Of a stretch of 64,000 nt of DNA, positions 13,801-26,414 are shown in pieces. A program made the position numbers and the translations under genes. This DNA comes from Pempheris klunzingeri (Eukaryota; Chordata; Actinopteri; Acropomatiformes; Pempheridae). The DNA is taken from contig NC_092019.1 of NCBI RefSeq assembly GCF_042242105.1, positions 13,016,328-13,080,327 on the forward strand. The letters run 5' to 3'. The notes below the pieces were generated by a model, which was given only the letters and a program-made list of their open reading frames with translations, was not told the origin of the DNA and did no database searches. The stretch's first letter is position 1; each line of letters opens with the position of its first letter.

Positions 13801-15018
13801 GGACAAAGGCCAGGACCAGCACACTGGTCTCTGACACAATGTGTGCACCAGCTACTCTCTAAGCACATAATGGCTCCAGAGCCTGTTTCTATGGCGAAGC
13901 CAGCTTTTTGATCTTTGCAGTGCTATGTATTTATCATCAGAAGAATATGTCCTTAGCATGGCATGCAAATTTCTTCATTAGCATTTTCACACCGTGGAGG
14001 AATAAAGCAAACAAAAGCTCCATAATAATCCACATGGCTATGATTTATGGAAGTTCACAATGGCCAGCAGAGTTCAGCAAATATTTACATATAATCAGGT
14101 GGGAACAATCACCAATCTGCCCCTTCCATATACACAAACCTCACACCTGGACCTTCGCCAGCATGCATACAAACCCTAACTCAAACACCCACACATTCAT
14201 CCACACTGAAGGGCCAAGCAATTATTATAATCTTCTGTTTGTGGTTTTGAATTAAGCTCTTTGTTAACGACACCCCGTGGGCTCCCTAGACATTCTTGCA
14301 TATTTGTGGTCTTGTGCTAATGTGAAACACGCAAAAAGTCCACTGCCTTTGACTGCAGAAGGTCCACGCTATTTGAAAATGGCTTGAAAGCTTTCCATCC
14401 ACATTAGTTTTTCCAAGCCGTTCTCGAAAAGTTTGCCATTCATATCAAAATGCCACAGAGAAAAGTGCTAAAATCTCCTCCATTGGGCATGCGCAGGCCC
14501 CTTGAGCCAGCAGCTTTACAGTAGATCACATCACAATGGTGGTGTCAGCGTTTTTGAAAAGCTTCCTTTCCCCTTGTTCACATGACAATGCCGGACCAGC
14601 GTTTTAAGAATCATTCATAGGAATTCTGAGTGCCAGCTTAGTAAGGACAGCAGGCCAAGAGCAGATGCATTTTCAAACGTATTCACATTAGTGTGGTCTG
14701 ACAGTAGAAGGAAACATGAAAGGCTCCGCAAACAAGGCTCTGGGTCATTTGGTGCAACTTCAGTCCACGCATAAGCCCCTGATCTCTTGGGACGATCACC
14801 TCGCCCAGTCTCCCCTTAGCTGTCGAGCCAAGCCAGCACAGGAACAAAAAAAGGTCTTTCAAACTGTTCGACGAGCTGTCTCTCCAGACCGCCAAGCAGC
14901 TTAGCAGTCACCACCCCGCGAGGACCCTGGGGGGCACTGCAGGACTGTGAAGTGTCACAGAGCCCTGAGGGAAGGTTTGTCAGAGCTACCCCACCTGGCA
15001 TTCAGATGAGAGGATCAC

Positions 15019-15021
<3 letters not shown>

Positions 15022-15050
<29 letters not shown>
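15022..15050. repeat. (GT)n microsatellite
   Basis: About 14 uninterrupted dinucleotide units. Confidence 0.95.
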
Positions 15051-15053
<3 letters not shown>

Positions 15054-18000
15054 CAGATCCAAACATCAAAGTACATATGCAGGCATTATGAAGAATTGTG
15101 CTGTACCTGTTTCTGAGCAACACAATAATAGCACAGTGATGTGAAGATAAAGGGCACATATTTTCTTGGTCAGGAGCTATCTCTCTTCATTAGTGTCCCT
15201 GCCGAACTGACTCTCACACACTGTCTAAATACACTGGGCGGCAAGTAGAGATTCATCTCTTTGCCCTCAGGCAATTATACTACCTTGTCAGAAGAAATGA
15301 ATAATAGACACTGTTTTCAATGAATCAGCTGATAATGAGCGACTTGAATCGTGCATACTGACTACATGATACAGGGGAAAACGTCAAAAGCGTCAAACCC
15401 TGAATTGTTTGTCCCTGCAATGTCTTATAATGATAACAGCCAAGAGGGAAAGGGATTTTTTTTTTTTATGAAAAAAGTACTCAGAATCCCCCGAGCAACT
15501 GCTGACATAGTGACATGCCAAAGTGAGGAGGATTGTGATGGGAGGTCATGTAGGATCGAAAGGAGAGTTTTCAGGAGGAAGAAGACAATAAGCTGACTGT
15601 GACAGGCTGTGTTTGAGAAATCAATAGGCTTTGCTTTTGTTCTGTCTCACTTCAACACCTGAATCAGAACAAAGCGTCCACGTCTGGCCGAGATCTCAAA
15701 CTGTCTTTACGAACATCACTCGACAAAAGATTTTCAGCCAAACTGGCGGTCAGAAGCCAGTATGATGCCAGTATATAACAGCACACTCTGCTTTCTGTTT
15801 ATGTTTAAATAACATAAGGGTAAGTTTTCCCTACAGTCCAGAGTAGAATGAGTATTACATACATAATAACAAATATTACAAAACTTTTCTTTCTTTTTTT
15901 TTTTCCACAAACCGGTAGACTACTGTGGAATTTTCCTCGCATTGGAGCTGTGATGAAACTGTGTGCAACAGTCACATCACTGCAATTCCAGTTTGACTGA
16001 GTCTGATGTTTTCATTTCAACTAAAGATTTCATGGACTTGGAAAATCCTAGATGAACTCCTAGAAAATCCCATTAATGTCATCCAGCCAAAAATGAAAGT
16101 TAGTCAACATCACATTTTTGTTAATAAGACTGTAAATCAAGTACTTCATACATGTTATACGTGCTCAACAGTTGTGGCATCGGTCCGCTGACTGATTCAT
16201 CGCCAGCTGGCACCTGTGCTACCACGGTTTCGATGACCTACCCATAACCCACCAGCAACAGCAGCTGTCACAGCTGAGTGTCGCCGCTGTGCCATGCGAT
16301 TGTGCTACACGGAAAGAAGGACAAAATGCCTTCAATTCAACAGCAAACAGGGAGAAGTAATACAGTCTCAACATTATATAACTGAGCAGGGATGGCATTT
16401 CTAAAAGAGCTCAGGTTTAGTAAGATTTCATGCCATGAAGGCCTCAAATACTACGCTCTTATAAATCAGCACACTAGACATTATCCGTGCTCTGTTACAC
16501 TTTAATGCTCCCCAATTTCCACTGTCCTAATAAAGTTTATGTGAAAGAGTGTCAGTCTAATAAGTGTGAGATACATCTCGGTGATAAGTGTTCCGGTTCA
16601 TGGCTGGGTCTCTGAGAGGATATTTCTTTTTCTACAGGGTCTGGTCAAACCAGAAATACCACTTTCCCTTAGAGAGCAGACATCGGGGCACAAAGACGAC
16701 TAAAGCTTGCATCCATTACACCACCAGGGAGAAAAATGTCCTGAAGAGAGTGTTTTGACTTTTAGAGAAGTGTCAGCAGTTCAGATTTCACTGGGGGTTT
16801 CATATGCAGAGGACTACAGGCAGCTCAACAACAGGTCACATCTCGACACTGCAATCCTAGCCTAGTCCTGAACCCTGACTCCAGTGACCTGAGCATTTGT
16901 CACGCACGACACACACACCACAACAGAGGGCCCGAAGAATCTGGCTATAATTTTGTTGACACAGGAGAAAGGTAAAGAACTGAAACACGGCCAATGGGCT
17001 AAATATAACCCGCTCAAGAGGCTTTCTTTCCTTTGGGTAGGGGATAAGGAGCAGCACTCGCAGCATCAGTCTTGCAGACCCACTTTTTGCAGTCTGGAGC
17101 TCGCTACCTCAGGGAAGAAAACACAGGGACTGAAACGGCAGCAATTCACAGCCCTGCTTATTTCCTTGTTGGATAATTACACATCTGTGTCTGTTCTCTA
17201 GCTACGCAGTCTCACTCTCCATCATATTCAGACGACAAACACAGGCCCATCTGTGTTGAACGATAAATTTCCGTGTCCATTATTCAAGCAAAACATATGC
17301 TTTTAAGTGATAATGAGTATAATAGTCCTGTCATTTTAGACCAGTACATCAACAGGATATTTCGGAGCTTATTTGTAATACATACGGCCTTCTTATGGAA
17401 ATGAGACTCCCTCTTTCATGTTTCTGAGGATTTCTGCTTTTTCCTGTCCTTTGCTCCACACAATGCTGCTAAGCACTGCTGCAATCCCAACGTTTACGTC
17501 ATGCCAGTCCTGGCAGGCTGGCTAATTCTCACCCCTACATCAAACCTGCAAGCCACAGGCGGGATGCCACTTTGATCAAATTTAAGTAAAATGGACTTGC
17601 TGGAGTTTGAAAGATCAATACCACATTAATAACACCTGGCTGGGGGAGCTGAGAAGCCTGCACTCTGGTTGTGCTGCGGAGTGGAAAGGAAGAGGCAGGC
17701 CTAGGCAGGCCACTGGCTCTAAATCTCTCAGTCTTGGCATCTCTTCCAGGGTGCTGGAAGGTCTCAGAGTAGCCCTGAAGAGCTCATAGTGGTGGCAGCT
17801 CCAATCCCTGCTAGCATCAATGTCAGTGGGGCTGAGTCACTCAGTACTGTGGGACCTTCCTGGCATGGCGAGACTTAAGTGACTGATTTCCACCTCTTAC
17901 TGACAAAGATGGTAATGAACAAGGACGCTAATTAGCCCATGCATACACTAGAAAATGTAAAAACAACACAAACGCATTCATTCATATACTGCAGCAGTGC

Positions 18001-21000
18001 AAGTTTCAAATGAATAATAATAACAAGAATAGTAATTCTTTCTCTTTCTGCTTTCAGAGCCCTTTGTCGGCCAGGAGAATTGGAGAGGACACTCACAGCA
18101 GGAACAGTCATGCTTTTGGGCATAACCCTCTTCTCAAAGGCAGCGACCTTCTCTTTCTCCGCCTCAGAAACACGACTCCCAACCTGTACTTGACCTTTCT
18201 GCAGAGCAAACAATGCTGCGCCTAGTAGATCACAACTCGCAAAGCCTTTAACAAAGGAAAAAAAAAAAAAGTTGGGACTGATCATAATTAAAAAAAGAAC
18301 AACATGCTTAGCAGGATTAATTAACAATAACAAGATGTGCATGAGCTGCAGTCTGGCAAACAGAAATGTCTGCACACTCAGCAAAGCACAAACTCAGGTG
18401 CGAATCACAAGAAAAATGAGGAATGAGACCAGCTCAAGACGGAGGAGCTCCATGATCGAACACGTGCTCCCAGTGATGAGGAGCAGGAATCATGGCGTTT
18501 GACATTAAGCAGAATTCTTTGAACACACACAGTCGATGGATATGTTTCATCCTCCAGCCTTGTGAGATGAGAACGCCAGTCGGGGGCTGGCTCCACTCCA
18601 CACAGCTCCACATTACAATAGATCAGAGGGAGAAACTGGAGGAGACACGTTGCAGAGCAGAAGACTCCTCTCATAAGCACCCTGTTTAATCACTTACACA
18701 AGAGCTGAGGTCAGACTGGCCGGCACACAAGCCCAGCAAAAGTCCTGCTGTGCCCTCAGCCGAAAACAAAACATCCCGACGATCTATCTGAATAAATCCC
18801 TCTGTCATTCTCAGCTTGTTTCTGTAAAAATTCTCTCCCCGTATTCTTCCAGTCCAGTCCTCTCCCTCCTTGTTGCAAAGTTTTCCATCTGCTCCCTGAA
18901 TTACTGCCCGTGATCCCGCAAAGATGGAAATCAACCAGTCTTTTCAGGGGTCTGATTTAGGCCCAATCCCTACCGCCCCTCACCCTCTATCCACAGATGG
19001 TGGCCTGGCTCCTGCAGGGACCACTTCCATTTTGTGGATTTGCAACTCTGTGGTGCAAGGAAACAATTTCAACATGACGGTTACATTTATTTCCCACAAT
19101 AATTCAAAAATGCGTCTTAGGCTTTTTGTCCTATTTAGTTGAATGCCTATTATAGTGAGCACATCTAATGGACTCTCTAGAAGAAATATTCAACATCCAA
19201 AAATAGACTCCCTGAGATGAATAATGTCGCAATAATGACCATTTGCCATAAAAAGAATGCTTAAATTTGTACAGCAAGCGCAATTAATAGTGCCAAGGCA
19301 AGTCGTTTGAAGAAAAGTGTTTTGTGTTAACAATTTTGGTTATGTTCTAAATAGCCTTGTCCTTTTTTTTTTTTTTAAGCACAGTGTTTTCTATGTCCCA
19401 TCTCTTTTATGTTTTCCTGTCTGTTTGGTGTGTCTATCAGTGTGTAAGTGCAGCTGGTAATGCCTGTATATCCCATCAGGCTTTCTATAAAATGTCAGAA
19501 AATAGTCAGAAATGTCTAAGTTTCGTCTAATTAGCCATACAAAACTCAAACACATTCTGTTTGCTATCGTATATGACAAAGAAAAGCATTAAATTCTCTA
19601 ATTTACAATGGTGGAATTAGCAAATGTTTGGTATTTTTGCTAAAAATATTAGTAAGACAATTATCTGATGATCTGATGATAAAAATATCATTGCAGTTCT
19701 TGTCTCTTTATGCTGGTGGTCCTATTTTACATTTCCCCGTGCTGCTGCTGCTGATGTTTATGCAGCGTAAACTTGAAGCCCTAAAGTAATATTCATTCTA
19801 TGCCATGCTTTAACTAGACAGTCTGAGCTTCACAGTCCTTTTCATCTCGATCCAAGTGTTATCTTATTCACTGAAATAAGCAAAAAGGATATTCTGCCTT
19901 AACTTTTGATCAAACTGGGAGATGAGTCATGAGACACAGGATAATTACACCACTCAGTTGACAACATTTGTTGCTAATAGAGGAGACAGATGGTAAGTGA
20001 ACATGCATTTAATTCCCATAAGAGACAACAAAGGGGCGAAAGTGTCATAGTGGGCTTTTACATCATGAAAAAAAACAAAGATATACACCTCGAAACTGGA
20101 CTTTCATGTTCTTAACCTCTTTGTATCTGAGAAGATGCGATGCACATATTTTTTTTCCTCTTATCAACCTCACTACAGTCAGCCCAGTGCAGCAGAGAGC
20201 CTCCATATTTCATAGCCTCTAATAATTTCACTTCCCCTAAACTGACAGCCTGGACCGACCGCGGCACAAGCATGTAAGAGTTATGGAAAATATGGATTAG
20301 ATCGAGTGAGAAAGGAAAGAAATCCCTGAAGGAGGAGGAGGATGAAGCGTCTTAGCTGTTATTAAGCACTCAAGGTTAAGGTGTGGTCTTCACACAATTA
20401 TAGCAATAAAGGCAGAGTGTTAATCAAAGGAGACACTGTGCAATAGTGGGAGTCAAGCCTCAATTTATGCTCCTTCATTTCTCCTCCTATAGGGCGTAGG
20501 CTGGTGCAGAGGCATGAAAGGGGCCAAACCAAAGGGATCAGTCACATAGAGAAAACCAACAGCATCAACTATTAGCAGCTAATGGGGAGGTGAAAGCGCA
20601 GATGGCCAGGCTCGCAGCAACAGTAAAAAAGTGAAAAAAAAAAAACACAACCATGTCAATTTTAGTTGACAGACTCTCTCACGCAGCCGTAATGAAGCAT
20701 CCCTGTTCCATTCAGCTCTCTTAATTGCCTATGTGCGTGATTTAATCCTTCATACGTCTCAGCCCATTCCTCTTAATGATCTGCTCCATTCACCTCTTGA
20801 CAATACACATCCTGCTTGTATGGTTTTGTTGTTGTTGTTGTTGTTTTGTTTTTTTTGTCTCTTTTACAATGAGTTACACATACAAGTGTTACACTGAGCT
20901 TTACTATGTTTTCCCATTTGACATGAAACAGAAGCACAGCCGGTGAGAAATACAAGCGTTATTCAAATTTCAATGAAAAATAACAAGTCAAATCTCCAAG

Positions 21001-22467
21001 TGATCTCAGCATAATCAGGCTGTTTTTCAATGTGCATGTGACAAACACTGTGCCGCATTGTTATACAGTGTTGAGGCAGCCTGCAGTGTAAATGTTATCA
21101 ATATTCTTCTTATTACCCTGGTTTTATGTTCTACAGGGGTGAAATTATGCAAATCTATCCGTGTGTGGTGTGTGTACGTGTGCCAAAGAGGACAGGCCCA
21201 AGTCATTTTAGCTTTTAAACAAAAAGTATCCAAACTACAGCACTGCAATTACACTGCATAAAATGAATAAGAGAATTCAGTGAATAAAAGCAGAATATGA
21301 AAAATGTGAAAGTCTGTGTTAGACTGTCATACAAGACATTCTTACCACTGTGACTCTCTCTTTTCATCTCTCTGATAAGTGGCTGATTTTCAAAATTGAA
21401 AAAGATTTATTTATCCCAATGGAGCACTACTGCAGAAACATAATGGGAAGAAGAGTCAGACTAAATTTCGGGGGGACGATTTACAAAATTACACGATTTT
21501 GATTCTTTTAGCTGAAAAATGCTCTCACTGTGGTACAATCCAGCTTGTTTGCACACAAAAAAGAGGACTTTTAAGAAGTAAAACCGACCATTTAACGTGC
21601 GAACAAGTGCCATTTTTCTCATCTTGGAAGATTTGGAGCCAATTTGTGAGCATGAATATGTCCTCTACAGTTAAACAATCAGAGAGTCTCGAGGCAGCTC
21701 GACACATCAGGAGAAAAGAAATCCAGCAGCTCAATCTGACTATTTCCCTTCAGTAGAAGGCTGCATCTTTGGATATTATGGAGAGAATTTGCTTTTCAGA
21801 CATCAATAAGGATAACAATTCATCAAACCTCATTCACATGTAAACTTAAAAGGAGTCAGAGTAAAACTATGCAGCCCAACTGGAGCATTTCCAGGTTTTG
21901 GTCTCTGGATGTCATCACAGTTTGGATCAGGCTGTTGGGATTTTCATGCTCACAAATGTTTATTAAATTGCCTAAAGATCCTGGGAATGTCGCTCATTCT
22001 GACTAAAGGTAAAATTGTTGGTGAGAATAAACTGATATCTAACTTTGGATCACAATGTCTGAACACCTTCCAGTCTACCTGGCGCCTTTAAATATGCTTG
22101 AGCAACAGCAAAAAGCAGAGGCAGCGAGGACTGTGTTGTTTGGGGAAATGGGAGCTTTCCCCTCAACGCCCAGACGTAGTCCTCCTAAATAACCTGCATT
22201 TTGGCACTAAGAAAACTTAATACTTCATTTAACAAAGTTATTAAATACTGCGTTTCTATTTTCTGCCTGGAGGACTAACACTGTCCCATTAGTAAGTCAC
22301 GGAAAGCAAATGTCAGCCGCAGATAAACGCAGCAACGTGTTTGGGAAAGGGGGCACAAAGTTGACATCTTCACCAGACTCGCTCCGTTTTTTCTCTAAAT
22401 GGAGTTTAATCCACATGTGCAAACTTCCCAACTGCGTTTAGGAGAGCTAGATGAGTATGTGCCTTAC

Positions 22468-22537
22468 CTGTTGGCCCCTCAATGCCATCGGCGTAGATCT
22501 GAACAGTCAAAATCAACAGAAAGGCGCAGGTGTTCAT
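22468..22537 (-). CDS. ptpru: Signal-peptide first exon, possibly receptor tyrosine phosphatase U
   Basis: The exon starts at the ATG (22,537-22,535) and runs 23 codons plus one base to a strong donor, ACAG|GTAAGG. It encodes [20 protein letters not shown] and then GPT: a short N-terminus, a hydrophobic core (AFLLILTV) and small/polar residues suited to signal-peptidase cleavage, so the product should enter the secretory pathway. A phase-1 intron directly after the signal peptide fits the type IIB receptor phosphatases (PTPRU/K/M/T), where exon 2 opens the MAM domain. In human, PTPRU and GMEB1 both lie in 1p35, and a gmeb1-like gene lies next door here. The name is therefore an inference from phase, hydrophobic start, intron length and synteny. 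No MAM or phosphatase exon is visible in the window. Any other secreted or membrane protein remains possible. Confidence 0.4.
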
Positions 22538-22869
22538 CGTGTAGCTGTTTTAGTCCACTTTGAATGTGCAGAAGAAATCATTTCATTCACTCCGTGAGGT
22601 CCGGGCGCGCAAGTAGTAGAGCCGAGCCCCATCTACTCCCCCAATTCTCACTGAGTGGAGTTTCAGAGACACTGAGGGAGACAGGGCAGAGCTAGTTCTG
22701 CAAACTGACGTCAGGGTAAACAGTTCAGGGAAGAGATTTCTTTCCCAAGCCCACTTTCCTTCCCAGCCTCCACTTGGCTGCAGGCACTGAGTGTGAGCCG
22801 GGCGCCTCCAAGTGGCCGAGTCCTGCAACGACACTGTGGTAGTCAAACCTCTGTCAAGTAAAACACCGG

Positions 22870-22871
<2 letters not shown>

Positions 22872-22908
<37 letters not shown>

Positions 22909-22952
22909 GTGTGTGTGCGTGTGTGTGTGTGCGTGTGTGTGTGTGTGTGTGC
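22872..22952. repeat. (GT)n microsatellite with GC interruptions
   Basis: An 81-bp alternating purine-pyrimidine tract with three GC interruptions, about 335 bases upstream of the ATG at 22,537. Such tracts can adopt Z-DNA. Confidence 0.95.
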
Positions 22953-23330
22953 TGCTATTCTTGTGTCTTTGTGGGGACCAGAAAGAGTTTTACATGAGGG
23001 AGGACACTTTTGGAGAGTGTGGAGAGTTTTGCCTGCCACTACCTCGTCAAAGGGCAAAGGGGTTGTCTGAGGTTTAAAACTGGATATTAAGGTGAAATTC
23101 AGAGTTAAACTGAAGTTAAGGGTAAGGTTTGTGATTGGGATTTGCTAGGCATGTAGGTTTGATGGTGTGTGTGTGTGTGTGTGTGTTTGTATAGTTAAGG
23201 GAACACATTTTGGTTTTACACCTCGTTGTGAGGATATTTCTGCATCCTGAGGACATTTTGCCTCGTCCTCACAACTTCAAAGGGCCATTTGAGGGCTCAG
23301 ACTTGGTTTCAAGGTTATGATTAGAATTAA
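22953..23330 (+). repeat. Two tandem copies of a microsatellite-associated repeat
   Basis: Each copy follows a GT tract (22,872-22,952 and 23,165-23,186). Both contain TTTTAC, a GAGGACA word, CAAAGGGC and a TTTGAGGG or TCTGAGG word in the same order. Resemblance is to the teleost repeat reading TTTGTGGGGACCAGAAA after a GT tract. Divergence is high, so the boundaries are approximate. Confidence 0.5.
23165..23186. repeat. (GT)n microsatellite
   Basis: Eleven GT units. Confidence 0.95.
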
Positions 23331-23334
23331 CGCC

Positions 23335-23384
23335 TGTCGAGCTAACACCTGTAATTACACCTGCTTGATGCATGGCAGCCATTT
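23335..23384. repeat. 50-bp perfect direct repeat, copy 1
   Basis: The segment runs from TGTCGAGCTAACACCTG to GGCAGCCATTT and is identical to 24,265-24,314. Flanking similarity falls off within a few bases on both sides. Confidence 0.9.
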
Positions 23385-24264
23385 CACACCTACGCTGCAT
23401 GTAGGCTTGTATTGTTAAAGTAATGCCTGCGATAACTGACAGTTATATTTCTAATGTTTTAAAACCACATCAGCTCTCTGAGGGCTAATTTATACACAAC
23501 TGGTAAAAAAAACAAGTTTTTGATATATTAGCTGTTGCTATATATTAACACAGGACTGACAGGTAAGCATGCCTTCACTTCTCCTCATGATTGCTGCAAA
23601 GCACAATATCTCCATAAATCATGCTGTATGCATTGAATTTGCATTTGATGAGATTCTATTTTTTGTTCTCTACCCACAGTAGGCCATGTTTGTGAAAGAA
23701 TACCTGACAGAAGCCACTCTTGGATTTAATGTGTAAACTTCAATGTAAACATCACCATGCAGAAAGATTTGAAAAGCCAATGTGACTTTGACGCACATAG
23801 TTTTGCCAGAGCAGGTTCTCTGGTATGTCATAATCCTATTTAACATTTAACATGTTATGTAGTTGATTTGGAGTTGTTGGACACATAGTCACATGCTGCA
23901 AGGTGTCCTCTTGTATATCTGACATTCACCTTTGAAATTAAACATCTTGCACAAGTGCTGATGCTGCAGCCACTCCTCGGCGTGAACCAAGCTGGTATTA
24001 AAACATGGCTGGGCTGACACATTCAGCTGTGCCTCCAGCAGTCCCAATTGGATCAAGATGCCATTATGCAGGCTGTTCATCATTCATTTTGTTGTCATGT
24101 GCGAGCATTAAAACTGTGAATTAAATTAAAGGGGGCTAACAGATCGCATCTAAGGCTTCCAACGTGAGTGCACATCTCAGTCTCTAATGTTGTTAGCCCC
24201 GAATGACAGATGAACGATGGATTGCTCAGTAAATTACTTAATTTAACCAAAGGAGCACAGCGTA

Positions 24265-24314
24265 TGTCGAGCTAACACCTGTAATTACACCTGCTTGATG
24301 CATGGCAGCCATTT
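24265..24314. repeat. 50-bp perfect direct repeat, copy 2
   Basis: Second copy in the same orientation, 930 bp downstream of the first. Confidence 0.9.
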
Positions 24315-25749
24315 TGCACCCTGGTATTCAAGGCACAGAGTAGCAATTTATTTAAACTAGGGAGTATTTTGGCCTGAATCTAGTCAACTGCATGATAGTT
24401 TAATTTGCAGTAAACCTAACAGGATGTTACAAAATACTGCTCAAATCCGGCAACAGGACAGGCATCAGCGGGGATGCTGACAGCTGCACTATGATGAAAG
24501 TCATTTTATCGAGCATTTTATCAGCTGCCACTCATGACCCCTCACAAACAACTACATCTGTGCAGGCAGTGTTGTGCATGGATTTATAATAACGTGTCAT
24601 TACGGTTCTGAGGGAAGTTGTCAGAGGCTGGCTATCAAACTATCACTGTCTATCCCACAGCCCTGGCATACAAAATGGTGCTTCAAAAAACAAAACTACT
24701 GCTACACTGCTATCTGTGGGGTAAAACTGTGAAACATAGTGCTCTGCTGGCCGCATGCCAAACAGTGATATCACTAAAATTGATTTCACACATCTGTCAA
24801 ATAGAAAATATTTGTTTGACTTCAGTGTTTGTTGCGTGACCACAAGGCTGATATTCTTGTAAGGCGAAGCCGCAGAGCAGCACTTTTCTCTCGTGTGATT
24901 TACTGTTGAATTACCCTTTAAATTCTGCTTTTATGACTGGACCCGATGTAACAGTTGTTCACGTCAGAGGTTAGCTGAACCTGTCTGTAAGAAAGATAAG
25001 AGGATGTTGAACAACCAACAAGTGAAGTAGAGGAGTAAAAAGAAACTTTGGTAGGTAAATCTGTCTTTACATCTAAAATCTTAGCTTCCTGCAGTGAGCA
25101 CTCTTCCTGTCTGCGACTTCAGTGACAATGGTGAAGTTAGCTCTTAAATACAACCATAAAGACTGCTTCTGTCAAAATATCAAACATAAGGGTTTTTATT
25201 TCAAATGTGTTTATCTCACAAGGTCAATTTGGACCATCAGTGTCCTTTTCATACTCTCACATGCACAATATATTTTTCTTGTTTTTATTTTTCATGACAA
25301 AAGAAAAGGAAGAAGTAATTCAGATTATGTATTTTCAGTTAATTAGTAAACAGTTTAAAGCAACAGCACATCTACAGTCACAATACTTACTTTATGTATA
25401 GTTTTCACTGTCAAAAATTAAGAGAAATCTATTCTTCAGACAGTGAGTGTCAGGTGCATGGATCTGAGGCAGGTTTTAGGTATTATAACAAGGGCCTAAT
25501 TACAAACCTGAGTGAGATATATTTCACAAAATGCAAATTATATAAAATTCAACACACAAGTGTAACTCACAAAATATGTTTTTTCAATTACAAATAGTAT
25601 TAGAAATTAATTATAAAAGTAAGAAGAAGTACTTGTCACGAATACCTAAAAAAGTTGCCAACTAGTTTTAGACAAGGGAAAATCCTATCACCAAAGATCA
25701 TAAACAGAATAAAATCATACATTTACAGATATCTCAATCAAACTGTTTT

Positions 25750-26009
25750 AGGGCTGCAACTTACAATTATTTTCATTGTCAGTTAAACTGCTGTTTTTTC
25801 TTGATTAACAGTGAATAAAAAATGTCATTTAAATCTCCAAAATTTTGTGTGACCAACACTAAGACTATAAAAACCAGGAAATATTCACATCTGTAAAGTT
25901 GGAACCGTTTTTGGCATTTTTGCTTTAAAAAAGTGATTAATTCTTTATCAAAATTGTTGCCAATTAATTTTCTGTCAGCCGACTAATCAATCAATCATTT
26001 ACAACCTGC
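25750..26009 (+). repeat. GGGCTGCAA-type dispersed repeat
   Basis: It begins AGGGCTGCAACTTACAATTA and contains AACCAGGAAATATTCACATC and TTGCCAATTAATTTTCTG, closing near TTTACAACCTGCA. The order of words matches the copies at 2,530 and 7,979. Confidence 0.65.
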
Positions 26010-26069
26010 AAGACTGTGCAAGAATGCGTGCCTGTAACACTGCTGCAGTGACCACAACTGAAGTAACAG

Positions 26070-26080
26070 TATATATACTG

Positions 26081-26114
<34 letters not shown>
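26070..26114. repeat. (AT)n tract at the edge of a MITE
   Basis: TATATA repeats run directly into the left TA of the element at 26,115. A TA-inserting element landing in a TA microsatellite is expected. Confidence 0.9.
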
Positions 26115-26290
26115 CACTGTTGCCCATAAAGTTGGAATAAAATGTATTTTACCTCTTCTCGTGAAATTATTGTGACAATGTGATTTATTCTTGATAAATA
26201 AAGTGTATATCTTCTCAACTTTATTGATCAAACTCTTCCATTTTTTTTGTATTGTATTGAACAATTATTCCAACTTTATGGGCAACAGTG
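26115..26290. mobile_element. Tc1/mariner-type MITE, 176 bp
   Basis: The left end CACTGTTGCCCATAAAGT continues to GGAATAA at 26,140. The right end (26,265-26,290) is its exact reverse complement, giving perfect 26-bp terminal inverted repeats. TA flanks both sides, the target site used by Tc1/mariner transposases. No transposase is encoded; the small open frames inside are not protein-like. It lies 125 bp downstream of the gmeb1 stop codon and contains two AATAAA signals on the gmeb1 sense strand (26,184-26,189 and 26,220-26,225). Confidence 0.9.
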
Positions 26291-26414
26291 TATCTGAGCA
26301 TACAAGAAAACAAAAGTATAGTCTGACAAGGTAGTTTCTAAATCGTTTCCCATTTTAGTCCTCTGGTCTATTCCCTTACTTAGTCCAGAATCCCTTTGGA
26401 GTCATGTCTCTTCC

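Larger units (their letters stand above)
1..22467. other. Long gene-free stretch, probably first intron of the minus-strand gene starting at 22,537
   Basis: I find no exon with convincing splice sites plus recognisable protein sequence on either strand in these 22 kb. Open frames are short and lack family motifs. The stretch holds microsatellites, at least one SINE, copies of a GGGCTGCAA-type repeat, and a pair of 65-bp duplicated segments, all listed separately. It begins directly after the splice donor of the exon at 22,468-22,537, so the simplest reading is that it is the intron of that gene. A very long first intron is usual for receptor tyrosine phosphatase genes. Small exons or regulatory elements could be hidden here. 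Confidence 0.5.
22538..26114. other. Intergenic region between the two minus-strand genes
   Basis: This holds the presumed promoter and 5' UTR of the gene starting at 22,537, two GT tracts with related flanks, a 50-bp perfect direct repeat, and a GGGCTGCAA-type repeat copy. I see no protein-coding exon. Confidence 0.6.

Noticed and set aside
22812-23077. Cys/Val-repeat frames in several registers
   Set aside because: These are translations of the GT microsatellite and are not proteins.
25995-26264. 89-codon minus-strand frame with Lys-rich start
   Set aside because: It spans the MITE's inverted ends and the AT tract. It is not a transposase fragment I can recognise.
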